DNA from: Streptomyces sp. CG4
GTDB taxonomy: Bacteria > Actinomycetota > Actinomycetes > Streptomycetales > Streptomycetaceae
Length of the DNA stretch: 64,000 nucleotides
Direction: 5' to 3'
Assembly: GCF_041080655.1 (NCBI RefSeq)
Contig: NZ_CP163525.1
Span: 5,952,001-6,016,000, forward strand
Part shown: piece by piece, positions 51,376-59,700 of the stretch
Position numbering within the stretch: position 1 is the stretch's first letter
Layout of the letters: the number at the start of each line of letters is the position of its first letter
Program-made: the position numbers and the translations under genes
Notes under the pieces: model-generated
What the model was told of the DNA's origin: nothing
The model's input: only the letters and a program-made list of their open reading frames with translations
Database searches by the model: none

Positions 51376-52481
51376 AGCTGGAGCGCGTCGAGATCGTGCA
51401 CGTGGCGATTCCGCTGGCCACTCCCTTCCGTACGTCCTTCGGGACGATGACGACGAAGGACACCTTCCTCCTGCACGTCGTCACGGACGCGGCCGAGGGC
51501 TGGTCGGAGTTCGCCGCCGACCCCGAGCCGCTGTACTGCTCGGAGTTCGTCGCCGGCGCCGAGATCGTGCTGCGCGACTTCCTGATCCCGCGCACGGCCG
51601 CCCTGCCGCACCTCACCACGGCCGCACTCGCCCCCGCCCTGGCGAGGATCAAGGGCCACGAGCTGGCGAAGGCGGCCCTGGAGACGGCCCTCCTGGACGC
51701 CGAGCTGCGGTCGTACGGCATGCCGCTCGCGACGTACCTGGGTGCGGTACGGGACCGGGTGCCGGCCGGGGTGTCGGTCGGCATCAAGAACTCGGTCCCG
51801 GAGCTGCTGGACGACGTGGCGCGCTACCTGGCCGAGGGGTACGTCCGGATCAAGCTGAAGATCGAACCGGGCTGGGACGTCGACCCGGTCCGGGCGGTCC
51901 GCGACCGCTTCGGCGACGCGCTCCCCCTCCAGGTCGACGCCAACACCGCCTACACCCTCGCGGACGCGGAGCGGCTGCGGCGGCTGGACGAGTTCGGGCT
52001 GCTGCTGATCGAGGAGCCGCTGGAGGAGAACAACCTGCACGCCCACGCCCTGCTCCAGCAGCGGCTGCGGACGCCGGTCTGCCTGGACGAGTCCCTGCAC
52101 CACGCCCGCGACACCGCCGCCGCGATCGCGCTGGACGCCTGCCGGGTGGTGAACGTCAAGCCCGCCCGGGTCGGCGGCTATCTGGAGGCCCGCCGGGTCC
52201 ACGACGTGGCGCACGCGCACGGCGTCCCGGTGTGGTGCGGCGGCATGCTGGAGACCGGCATCGGCCGGGCCCCGAACCTCGCCCTGGCCGCGCTCCCCGG
52301 CTGCACCCTCCCCGGGGACACCTCCGCCTCGTCCCGCTACTTCGCCGAGGACATCACCGAGCCGTTCGTCCTGCGGGAGGGCCATCTGCCGGTTCCGACC
52401 GGCCCCGGCATCGGCATCGCGCCCCTTCCGGAGGCGCTGCGCCGGTTCACCCGGGACCGACGGGACCTGTACACGGGATGA
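51372..52481 (+). CDS. N-succinylamino-acid racemase / o-succinylbenzoate synthase family
   Basis: A 369-residue enolase-superfamily enzyme. All active-site residues are in place, at the numbering known for the Amycolatopsis enzyme: Lys163 (KLK), metal ligands Asp189, Glu214, Asp239, and Lys263 (NVKPARVGG). These enzymes racemise N-acylamino acids and some also make o-succinylbenzoate for menaquinone. Context (GNAT, M20, permease) favours racemase. Neither a menaquinone gene nor a futalosine gene is nearby. Confidence 0.9.
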   Translation: MKLERVEIVHVAIPLATPFRTSFGTMTTKDTFLLHVVTDAAEGWSEFAADPEPLYCSEFVAGAEIVLRDFLIPRTAALPHLTTAALAPALARIKGHELAKAALETALLDAELRSYGMPLATYLGAVRDRVPAGVSVGIKNSVPELLDDVARYLAEGYVRIKLKIEPGWDVDPVRAVRDRFGDALPLQVDANTAYTLADAERLRRLDEFGLLLIEEPLEENNLHAHALLQQRLRTPVCLDESLHHARDTAAAIALDACRVVNVKPARVGGYLEARRVHDVAHAHGVPVWCGGMLETGIGRAPNLALAALPGCTLPGDTSASSRYFAEDITEPFVLREGHLPVPTGPGIGIAPLPEALRRFTRDRRDLYTG

Positions 52482-52522
52482 CCTGACCCGTACGCGGCAC
52501 AGGGCACAGGCAGTGGTCACGT

Positions 52523-52528
52523 TAGATT
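52523..52528 (+). promoter_or_regulatory. Probable -10 of a leaderless transcript
   Basis: TAGATT ends 6 nt before the GTG of the Lon-type protease, and no Shine-Dalgarno is present. Confidence 0.42.
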
Positions 52529-52534
52529 GATGTC

Positions 52535-53326
52535 GTGCTCTCTCGTCTCACGCGTTCCCAGGCCGTAGCCGTCTGTGCGCTGCCCGTCGTGGCCCTGCTG
52601 GCCACGGCGGCGTTCGCGCCGCTGCCGTTCGCGGTGGCCCAGCCCGGGATGACGGCGAACGTGCTCGGCGAGAACAAGGGCACCGAGGTCATCACCGTCT
52701 CCGGCGCGACCGCCCGGAGCACCAGCGGTCAGCTGCGGATGGTCACGATCGTGGCGACCGGCCCGGACACCAAGGTCACCTTGGTCGACGTGTTCCACAA
52801 CTGGTTCCGCACCGACCGGGCCGTCATGCCGCACGACGCCGTCTACCCGAGCGGCGACACCGTCAAGGAGATCGAGCAGCACAACGTGGCGCAGATGCGG
52901 CAGTCCCAGGACGCCGCGACCCAGGCGGCGCTGCAGTATCTCGGGCTGAGCCCCGACAAGGTCAAGGTCACGCTGAAGCTCGCCGACGTGGGCGGGCCGA
53001 GCGCGGGTCTGCTGTTCACCCTGGGCATCATCGACAAGCTGCACGGCGACGGCAGCGGCGGCGACCTCACCGGCGGCCGCACCATCGCCGGTACGGGCAC
53101 GATCGACGCGGAAGGCAAGGTCGGGGCGGTCGGCGGCGTGGCCCTGAAGACACAGGCCGCCCGGCGGGACGGAGCCACCGAGTTCCTGGTCCCGAAGGCC
53201 GAGTGCACCGACGCCAAGGCGGAACTGCCGAAGGGCCTCAGACTGATCCCGGTCACCACACTGAAGGACGCGGTGAACTCCCTACAGGCCCTGGAGAAGG
53301 GCAAGGCCTCGGTCCCGAGCTGCTAG
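52535..53326 (+). CDS. Exported Lon-type (S16) serine protease
   Basis: A 263-residue protein with an N-terminal signal or anchor segment (residues about 9-36). The C-terminal 120 residues are a Lon protease domain: Ser156 in VGGPSAGLLFTLGI and Lys205 in GAVGGVALKTQAA form the Ser-Lys dyad. The AAA ATPase of true Lon is absent and no PDZ domain is clear. Similar actinobacterial proteins work outside the membrane; the substrate is unknown. Confidence 0.88.
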   Translation: MLSRLTRSQAVAVCALPVVALLATAAFAPLPFAVAQPGMTANVLGENKGTEVITVSGATARSTSGQLRMVTIVATGPDTKVTLVDVFHNWFRTDRAVMPHDAVYPSGDTVKEIEQHNVAQMRQSQDAATQAALQYLGLSPDKVKVTLKLADVGGPSAGLLFTLGIIDKLHGDGSGGDLTGGRTIAGTGTIDAEGKVGAVGGVALKTQAARRDGATEFLVPKAECTDAKAELPKGLRLIPVTTLKDAVNSLQALEKGKASVPSC

Positions 53327-53342
53327 GCCCCGGCGTCAGGAC

Positions 53343-53534
53343 CTAGGCCATCGCCGGTGCGGGCCGCGGGGCGGCCGCCAGGCGCAGGCCGAGTTCGACG
53401 AGGGTCCAGCCGACGCGGGTGCGGAGACTTCTCGGGGGCTTGGCCTCCGTGGCCAGGCGGTGAGCGTCTGCCTGGGCTCGTAGGTCGGTCATGTGCATGT
53501 GGGCCAGGGCGCGCTGGGTCCTGGGGTCGGTCAT
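53343..53534 (-). CDS. Small hypothetical protein following the ArsR gene
   Basis: A 63-residue protein (MTDPRTQRALAHMHMTDLRAQADAHRL, then an Arg-rich part and WTLVELGLRLAAAPRPAP). GAGG lies 7 nt before the ATG, which overlaps the ArsR stop by 4 bp. An amphipathic C-terminal helix is possible. Similar short proteins accompany regulators in Streptomyces, but no function is known. Confidence 0.62.
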   Translation of the reverse strand: MTDPRTQRALAHMHMTDLRAQADAHRLATEAKPPRSLRTRVGWTLVELGLRLAAAPRPAPAMA

Positions 53535-54145
53535 CGGGGCCTCTTTCGGTCCGTCCTGATGGGGAAGAGGTGCGAGTGGAGGCGGACGTACTCCGCCTCC
53601 GGGTCGTCCTCGACCTCTTCGAGGTCGTCGTACTCCTGGATCAACTCGTGCATTCTGCGGACGAGTTCGCGGCTCCGCTCGGGTGTCAGCCGCAGTTCCC
53701 AGTCGCTCAGGTCCGTGGCGTGGTCTGCCCACTCGGGGAGCCACTCGTCGCGCGTCGCCACCCAGGTCGTCAGCTCCCGGGCGCGGGTGGCGGCGATCTC
53801 GTGGAGGAGCAGGTCGGCCGCGCCGCGTACCTCGGGGCTGGTGTCCTGGAGCAGTGTGTCGCCCATGGTGATGCCCTGCTTGACCGCCTGCCACCACCGC
53901 TCGCGCCCTTTGCCGCGCTCCGATGCGTCTTCGACGAAGCCGTGGGCGGCCAGTTGACGCAGGTGGTAGCTGGTGGCTCCGCTGGACTCGCCCAGCCGTT
54001 CGGCGAGCATCGACGCGGTGGCCGGGCCGTGGCGGCGCAGTGCGTCGAGCAGTGCCATACGCAGCGGATGTGCCAGCCCGCGCAGTGAACGGGCATCGAG
54101 CTGGCGCATGTCGCGCTGTTCCGGCTGCTGCTCTTCCTCTGTCAC
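53531..54145 (-). CDS. ArsR-like winged-helix regulator
   Basis: A 204-residue regulator: MRQLDARSLRGLAHPLRMALLDALRRHGPATASMLAERLGESSGATSYHLRQLAAHGFVEDAS is the DNA-binding part; the rest is a helical, acidic domain (LIQEYDDLEEVEDDPEAEY). GTG at 54145 is supported by a TATCTT -10 (54153-54158) 7 nt upstream. It has no Cys pair for metal. A regular array of hexamers lies before it. Confidence 0.88.
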   Translation of the reverse strand: MTEEEQQPEQRDMRQLDARSLRGLAHPLRMALLDALRRHGPATASMLAERLGESSGATSYHLRQLAAHGFVEDASERGKGRERWWQAVKQGITMGDTLLQDTSPEVRGAADLLLHEIAATRARELTTWVATRDEWLPEWADHATDLSDWELRLTPERSRELVRRMHELIQEYDDLEEVEDDPEAEYVRLHSHLFPIRTDRKRPR

Positions 54146-54148
54146 GCG

Positions 54149-54208
54149 TACAAAGATAGCTATGCAAAAACTCCTTTGCAACGCTCCCTTTGCATCAACT
54201 TCTTTGTA
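54149..54208. promoter_or_regulatory. 14-bp-periodic operator array of the ArsR-like gene
   Basis: Five related hexamers occur: TACAAA (54149), TGCAAA (54163), then in the opposite sense TTTGCA (54175), TTTGCA (54189) and TTTGTA (54203). Within each orientation the spacing is exactly 14 bp. The central pair forms TGCAAA-n6-TTTGCA. The array fills the region between the ArsR gene and the end of the binding-protein gene. Confidence 0.6.
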
Positions 54209-54215
54209 CCCGCGC

Positions 54216-55172
54216 CTACTTCACCAGCCCCTCCTGCTTCATCCAGTCCAGGGCCACCTGGTGGGGATCCTGGCCGTCCACGTCCACCTTGGCGTTGAGG
54301 GTCTGGGCCACCGTGTTGTCCAGCTTCTTCGTGACGGGCTCGATGACGCTCGCGATAGCCGGCCACTTCTGCAGGATCCTGGTGTTGATCACGGGAGCCG
54401 CGTTGTAGTTGGGGAAGAACTTCCTGTCGTCCGCCATCACCGCCAGGTTCATCGACCTGATGCGCCCGTCGGTGGTGAACACCTCGCCGTAGGTGCACTT
54501 CCCCGTGGCCACCTGCGTGTAGATGATCCCGGTGTCCATCTGCGTGACGTTCCGCGCCGGCACGCTCATCCCGTATGCCTTCTCCAGACCCGGCAGCCCG
54601 TCGGCCCGGTTGGCGAACTCGCTCTCCACGCACAGGGTGACGGCGCCCGGGTCCCTCTTGGCCAGCGCGGCCACCTGCGAGAGGGTCCGGGTGCCGTACT
54701 TCTTGAAGGTGGACTGGTTCATGGCCAGCGCGTAGGTGTTGTTCAGCCGTGCGGGCGGCAGCCAGGTCAGCCCGTTCCTCAGGTCCGCGTCCCGCACCGC
54801 CTGCCACTGCTGCTCCGGGTCGGGGATCGGGTGGCTGTTGCCCTGGTACGTGATCCACGCGGTGCCCGTGTACTCGTACATGGCGTCCGCCGACCCGCCC
54901 TTCACCGCCTCCCGCGCGCCGATCGAGCCCTGGATGCCGGTGCGGTCCAGCACGTCCGCGCCGGCCGCCTGGAAGGCGATCCCCATGAGCGCGCCGAGGA
55001 TCAGCTGCTCGGTGAACTCCTTGGAGGTGACGGTGAGATGGGCCCCCTTCAGCGGCTCGCCCGCCCCGACCGCGCCGGGTCGGACGGCGTCGGCCATGGG
55101 GGAGCCGCTGGTCAGGCCGCAGCCGGAGACCATCAGCAGCCCCGCCGCCAGCAGGCATGCCCCGCGTCTCAT
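54216..55172 (-). CDS. Osmoprotectant ABC transporter binding lipoprotein (OpuCC-like)
   Basis: A 318-residue lipoprotein with lipobox VSGC (Cys18). The OpuAC-type domain is recognisable by LTVTSKEFTEQLILGAL, YEYTGTAWITY and the late NTRILQKWPAIA region. It should bind betaine, choline or a similar quaternary amine. It ends the four-gene operon and overlaps the permease stop by ATGA. Confidence 0.92.
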   Translation of the reverse strand: MRRGACLLAAGLLMVSGCGLTSGSPMADAVRPGAVGAGEPLKGAHLTVTSKEFTEQLILGALMGIAFQAAGADVLDRTGIQGSIGAREAVKGGSADAMYEYTGTAWITYQGNSHPIPDPEQQWQAVRDADLRNGLTWLPPARLNNTYALAMNQSTFKKYGTRTLSQVAALAKRDPGAVTLCVESEFANRADGLPGLEKAYGMSVPARNVTQMDTGIIYTQVATGKCTYGEVFTTDGRIRSMNLAVMADDRKFFPNYNAAPVINTRILQKWPAIASVIEPVTKKLDNTVAQTLNAKVDVDGQDPHQVALDWMKQEGLVK

Positions 55173-56023
55173 ACCCGCACCTCCAGGCCGCGCGGGCGCA
55201 GCAGCACCTCCGCCAGCGAGGCCAGCCAGTCCACCAGCAGGGCGAGCGCCACGGTCAGGACCGAGCCGAGCACCAGCACCGGCATGCGCTGGGTGGTGAT
55301 ACCGGTGGTGATCAGCACGCCCAGGCCGCCGCCCCCGCCGAAGGTCGCCAGGGTCGCCGTACCGACGTTGAGGACCAGGGCCGTACGGACGCCCGCGAGG
55401 ATCAGCGGTACGGCGAGCGGCAGTTCGACCCGGCCGAGCACGCCGAGCGGGGACATGCCGATGCCGCGGGCCGCCTCCAGCAGGGTCGGGTCGTTGGCCT
55501 TGAGACCCGCGATGGTGTTGGAGAGGACCGGCAGGATCGCGTAGACGATGATGCCGATCAGGGCCGCCCTGACGCCGACGCCGAGCCAGATGACCAGCAG
55601 GGCCAGCAGGCCGATCGCCGGGGTCGCCTGGCCCATGTTGGCGCAGGCCATCGCGACCGGGGTGGCCCTGCGGAAGGCCCGCCGGGTGAGCACGACGCCC
55701 AGCGGGATCGCGATGACCAGCACGAAGAACGTGGAGATCACGGTCAGTTCCACGTGCTGCCAGAGTGCCTTGGAGACCTGCCCGCCCGACAGGGCGTTGC
55801 GCGAGATCGTGTCCAGGTGCGCCTGCCGGAACCACAGCCAGGTCGCCAGGAGTACGGCCGCCAGGAAACCGGGCAGGACCGTCAGCCGCGGCCAGGACAG
55901 GCGCCGGGCGGGCGGGCGCGGGGCCGGCGGCGGGGCCTCCTGCTCCGCCTCGCCCTCGTCGCGGAAGGCGAGCCCCTTGACCTCGTGCTCGCCCTCGGGC
56001 CGCGGCTGTCGCTCGGTGCTCAC
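55169..56023 (-). CDS. Osmoprotectant ABC transporter permease (OpuCD-like)
   Basis: A 284-residue permease with a charged N-terminal 60 residues and about six membrane segments. The ATPase-contact loop is EAARGIGMSPLGVLGRVELPLAVPLILAG. GTG at 56023 overlaps the ATPase stop by 4 bp. Confidence 0.92.
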   Translation of the reverse strand: MSTERQPRPEGEHEVKGLAFRDEGEAEQEAPPPAPRPPARRLSWPRLTVLPGFLAAVLLATWLWFRQAHLDTISRNALSGGQVSKALWQHVELTVISTFFVLVIAIPLGVVLTRRAFRRATPVAMACANMGQATPAIGLLALLVIWLGVGVRAALIGIIVYAILPVLSNTIAGLKANDPTLLEAARGIGMSPLGVLGRVELPLAVPLILAGVRTALVLNVGTATLATFGGGGGLGVLITTGITTQRMPVLVLGSVLTVALALLVDWLASLAEVLLRPRGLEVRV

Positions 56024-57285
56024 GCCTTCGTCACCCCTCCGGGCCCCTCCTGCTCGAAGTGGGTCTGCTGGGCGCGTGCCTCCTCCAGCTCGTGCTGGGC
56101 CTCCATCGCCTCCAGCCGGTCGGCCTCCAGCAGCTCGTGCACGGAGTTCATCAGGGTCTCCATGTCGACCACGCCGATGTACTCGCCGCGCCGCCCGGTC
56201 ACCGCGACCCGGCCCGCGTTGTCCGTGAGTACGGCCTCCAGCGCGTCCCTGAGGGTCGCGTCCCGGGTCACCGTGTCGTGCACCAGCGTGCCCGCGCGGG
56301 CCAGCGAGCCCTTGGCCCGCATCAGGTCGCCGCGGCGCAGCCACTTGTAGGGGCGGCGGCGCTTGTCGAGGAGCAGGATCTCGTTCGTGCCGCTGCCCCG
56401 GATCACGGTGAAGATCTCCTGGAGCGGGGTCTCCACGGTCACCGTCGGGTAGTCCTGCATCTCCACGTCCCGCACCCGGGTCAGGTTCAGCCGCTTCAGG
56501 GCCGCGCCCGCCCCGACGAAACCGGAGACGAAGTCGTCGGCCGGGTTGGTGAGGATCGCCTCCGGGGTGTCGAACTGGGCGATGTGCGAGCGTTCGCGCA
56601 GCACGGCGATCCGGTCGCCCAGTTTGATCGCCTCGTCGAAGTCGTGGGTGACGAACACGATCGTCTTGTGCAGTTCGTGCTGGAGCCGGATCAGCTCGTC
56701 CTGGAGGTGATCGCGGGTGATCGGGTCGACCGCGCCGAACGGCTCGTCCATCAGCAGCACCGGCGGATCGGCCGCCAACGCCCTTGCCACGCCCACCCGT
56801 TGCTGCTGGCCGCCGGAGAGCTGGCGCGGATAGCGGCCGTGGAACTCGCCCGGGTCGAGCCCGACGAGGTCGAGCAGTTCCTCGACCCGGGACCGGATCC
56901 GCGCCCGCGGCCAGCCGAGCATCTTCGGTACGAGGGAGATGTTCTGGGCGACGGTCATGTGCGGGAAGAGACCGGCCGACTGGATGGCGTACCCGACCTT
57001 GCGGCGCAGCTTCACCGGGTCGATGTCGGTGACGTCCTCGCCGTTGATCCGGATACGGCCGCCGGTCGGCTCGATCAGCCGGTTGATCATCTTGAGCGTC
57101 GTGGACTTGCCGCAGCCGGACGGGCCCACGAAGATGACCGTCTCGCCCGACTTGATCTCCATGCTCACGTTGTCCACGGCGGGCTGCTGACTGCCCGGAT
57201 ACCGCTTGGTCAGGTTCTCCAGCTCGATGGAGGCGCCGTGGCTCTCCTGGCTCTCGCGGCGCTGGCTGGCGGACGTCTCAGACAC
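56020..57285 (-). CDS. Osmoprotectant ABC transporter ATPase with CBS domains (OpuCA-like)
   Basis: A 421-residue ATPase: Walker A GPSGCGKST, signature LSGGQQQRV, Walker B LLMDEPFGAVD, and THDFDEA. Two CBS domains follow (DYPTVTVETPLQEIFTVIRG and DATLRDALEAVLTDNAGRVAV), which in OpuA-type transporters sense ionic strength or cyclic di-AMP. A Glu/Gln-rich tail closes the protein. It overlaps the upstream permease gene by 8 bp. Confidence 0.94.
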   Translation of the reverse strand: MSETSASQRRESQESHGASIELENLTKRYPGSQQPAVDNVSMEIKSGETVIFVGPSGCGKSTTLKMINRLIEPTGGRIRINGEDVTDIDPVKLRRKVGYAIQSAGLFPHMTVAQNISLVPKMLGWPRARIRSRVEELLDLVGLDPGEFHGRYPRQLSGGQQQRVGVARALAADPPVLLMDEPFGAVDPITRDHLQDELIRLQHELHKTIVFVTHDFDEAIKLGDRIAVLRERSHIAQFDTPEAILTNPADDFVSGFVGAGAALKRLNLTRVRDVEMQDYPTVTVETPLQEIFTVIRGSGTNEILLLDKRRRPYKWLRRGDLMRAKGSLARAGTLVHDTVTRDATLRDALEAVLTDNAGRVAVTGRRGEYIGVVDMETLMNSVHELLEADRLEAMEAQHELEEARAQQTHFEQEGPGGVTKA

Positions 57286-57931
57286 GGATCCCCCTCGGAA
57301 TGGTCAGCCGGCCGATGAGGACGTACACGGCGTCGAACAGGAGCGCGAGGATGACGATCCCGAGGGTGCCCGCGAGCACCTGGTTCAGCGCGTTCTTGCT
57401 GCCCAGGGAGGCGAGCCCGCGGAAGATCTCGTTGCCGAGGCCCGGACCGGAGGCGTAGGCGGCGATCGCGGCGATGCCCATCAGCATCTGCGTGGAGACC
57501 CGGATGCCGGTCAGGATCGGCGGCCAGGCCAGCGGCAGCTCCACCCGCACCAGCCGCACCGGACGGGACATGCCGATGCCCCGGGCCGCGTCCACCAGCG
57601 TCGGGTCCACCCCGCGCAGGCCCACGATCGCGTTCCGCACGATCGGCAGCAGCCCGTACAGCGTCAGCGAGACCACCGTGGGCGGCACGCCCAGGCCGAC
57701 GACCGGGATGAGCAGACCGATCATCGCCAGCGAGGGGATGGTGAGGATGGTGGAGGTGGCGGTGGTGGCGAGGTTGCCCGCCCAGTCCGAGCGGTAGGTG
57801 ACCACCCCGGTCAGCACCCCGATGGCGGTCGCCAGGACCATGCACTGGAAGACCGCGCTGGCGTGCTGAAAGGCGTCCGCCAGCAGCTGCTGGTGACGAT
57901 TGCCCAGGTACTCCCAGAACGTCACCCGCAC
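57278..57931 (-). CDS. Osmoprotectant ABC transporter permease (OpuCB-like)
   Basis: A 217-residue permease and first gene of the operon. The contact loop is DAARGIGMSRPVRLVRVELPLAWPPILTG, nearly the same as in the other permease, so the two arose by duplication. GTG at 57931 is the likely start; the Lrp gene ends 15 bp upstream on the same strand and may be cotranscribed. Confidence 0.92.
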   Translation of the reverse strand: MRVTFWEYLGNRHQQLLADAFQHASAVFQCMVLATAIGVLTGVVTYRSDWAGNLATTATSTILTIPSLAMIGLLIPVVGLGVPPTVVSLTLYGLLPIVRNAIVGLRGVDPTLVDAARGIGMSRPVRLVRVELPLAWPPILTGIRVSTQMLMGIAAIAAYASGPGLGNEIFRGLASLGSKNALNQVLAGTLGIVILALLFDAVYVLIGRLTIPRGIRV

Positions 57932-57946
57932 TCACCTCGGATCGCC

Positions 57947-58426
57947 CTACGTCCCCTTCGCCTCCCGGGCGGCCTGTTCCACCAGGGGGATGATGCGCAG
58001 CGGAACCGGGTTCTCCATGACGATCGCCGTGGAGGCCCGGACGATGCCATCAAAACCGACGACCCGGTCGATCACCCGTTGAAGATCGGCGTTCGAGCGG
58101 GCCACCAGCCGGCACAGCATGTCCCCGCTGCCGGTGGTGGTCAGCAGCTCCAGCACCTCCGGAACGGTCGCCAAGTGCGCCCGCACATCGGGCCCTTGAC
58201 CCTGCCGGATCTGCAGCGTGGCGAAGGCTGTCACCGGATATCCGAGGGCCGCCGGCTCCACCTGCGGACCGAATCCGCGGATGACTCCATTCGACTGAAG
58301 CCGGTCCAGGCGTGCCTGGACCGTGCCCCGCGCGACTCCCAGCCGCCGGGACATCTCCAGCACGCCGATGCGCGGCTCCCGGGCGAGGAGCACGATGATC
58401 CGCCCGTCCAGATGATCGATCGCCAC
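57947..58426 (-). CDS. Lrp/AsnC-family regulator
   Basis: A 159-residue regulator: HTH (LDGRIIVLLAREPRIGVLEMSRRLGVARGTVQARLDRLQSNGVI) and a RAM effector domain. GTG at 58426 is chosen for GGAGG 4-5 nt upstream; ATG 58447 is in frame too. It is divergent from hpd, and in Streptomyces such a gene next to hpd probably controls tyrosine breakdown. The effector may be an aromatic amino acid. Confidence 0.9.
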   Translation of the reverse strand: MAIDHLDGRIIVLLAREPRIGVLEMSRRLGVARGTVQARLDRLQSNGVIRGFGPQVEPAALGYPVTAFATLQIRQGQGPDVRAHLATVPEVLELLTTTGSGDMLCRLVARSNADLQRVIDRVVGFDGIVRASTAIVMENPVPLRIIPLVEQAAREAKGT

Positions 58427-58548
58427 GGCACCTCCAGGGGTGGTCATCCTGTACAGAAAGACCGTCGGCACGCGCGTACCACTGAGCAGTTTGCCCAGTG
58501 AAAGCACGAACTATTGCGCACCTTGCAGGGCGGGGTCACCCTTCCGCT

Positions 58549-59697
58549 ATGACGCAGACCACACACCACACTCCCGTCACGACCGCCCGGCAGGCCGATC
58601 CCTTCCCGGTCAAGGGAATGGACGCGGTCGTCTTCGCCGTGGGCAACGCCAAGCAGGCGGCGCACTACTACTCCACCGCGTTCGGCATGCAGCTGACCGC
58701 CTACTCCGGACCGGAGAACGGCAGCCGCGAGACCGCCAGCTACGTGCTGGAGAACGGCTCCGCCCGTTTCGTCTTCACCTCGGTCGTCAAGCCGAGCACC
58801 GACTGGGGCCGCTTCCTCGAACGCCATGTGGCCGAGCACGGCGACGGCGTCATCGACCTGGCCATCGAGGTCCCGGACGCGCGCGCCGCCCACGCCTACG
58901 CCGTCGAGCACGGCGCCCGCTCGCTCGCCGAGCCGTACGAGCTGAAGGACGAGCACGGCACCGTCGTCCTCGCCGCGATCGCCACCTACGGCGAGACCCG
59001 CCACACCCTGGTCGACCGCTCCGGCTACGACGGCCCCTACCTCCCCGGCTTCGTCACTGCCGCGCCGATGGTCGAACCCCCCGCCCGCCGCACCTTCCAG
59101 GCCATCGACCACTGCGTCGGCAACGTCGAACTCGGCCGGATGAACGAGTGGGTGGCCTTCTACAACAAGGTCATGGGCTTCACGAACATGAAGGAGTTCG
59201 TGGGCGACGACATCGCCACCGAGTACAGCGCGCTGATGTCGAAGGTCGTCGCGGACGGCACCCTGAAGGTCAAGTTCCCGATCAACGAGCCCGCGATCGC
59301 CAAGAAGAAGTCCCAGATCGACGAGTACCTGGAGTTCTACGGCGGGGCCGGCGTCCAGCACATCGCGCTGAACACCAACGACATCGTGCAGACCGTCCGC
59401 ACCATGCGCGCCGCCGGCGTCGAGTTCCTCAACACCCCCGACTCCTACTACGACACCCTCGGCGAGTGGGTCGGCGACACCCGCGTGCCCATCGAGACCC
59501 TGCGCGAGCTGAAGATCCTCGCCGACCGCGACGAGGACGGCTATCTGCTGCAGATCTTCACCAAGCCGGTCCAGGACCGCCCGACCGTCTTCTTCGAGAT
59601 CATCGAGCGGCACGGCTCCATGGGCTTCGGCAAGGGCAACTTCAAGGCCCTGTTCGAGGCCATCGAGAGGGAGCAGGAGAAGCGCGGGAACCTGTGA
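58549..59697 (+). CDS. hpd: 4-hydroxyphenylpyruvate dioxygenase
   Basis: An iron enzyme that turns 4-hydroxyphenylpyruvate to homogentisate in tyrosine catabolism. The 382-residue protein has the two vicinal-oxygen-chelate domains and keeps the Fe(II) ligands His188 (AIDHCVGNVE), His271 (GVQHIALN) and Glu350 (TVFFEIIER), and the C-terminal GKGNFKALFEAIE. Length fits the family. Homogentisate also gives ochronotic pigment in Streptomyces. The intergenic region with the Lrp gene (58427-58548) holds CACTG-n11-CAGTG and a TTGCGCACCTTGCA stretch. Confidence 0.96.
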   Translation: MTQTTHHTPVTTARQADPFPVKGMDAVVFAVGNAKQAAHYYSTAFGMQLTAYSGPENGSRETASYVLENGSARFVFTSVVKPSTDWGRFLERHVAEHGDGVIDLAIEVPDARAAHAYAVEHGARSLAEPYELKDEHGTVVLAAIATYGETRHTLVDRSGYDGPYLPGFVTAAPMVEPPARRTFQAIDHCVGNVELGRMNEWVAFYNKVMGFTNMKEFVGDDIATEYSALMSKVVADGTLKVKFPINEPAIAKKKSQIDEYLEFYGGAGVQHIALNTNDIVQTVRTMRAAGVEFLNTPDSYYDTLGEWVGDTRVPIETLRELKILADRDEDGYLLQIFTKPVQDRPTVFFEIIERHGSMGFGKGNFKALFEAIEREQEKRGNL

Positions 59698-59700
59698 GGC

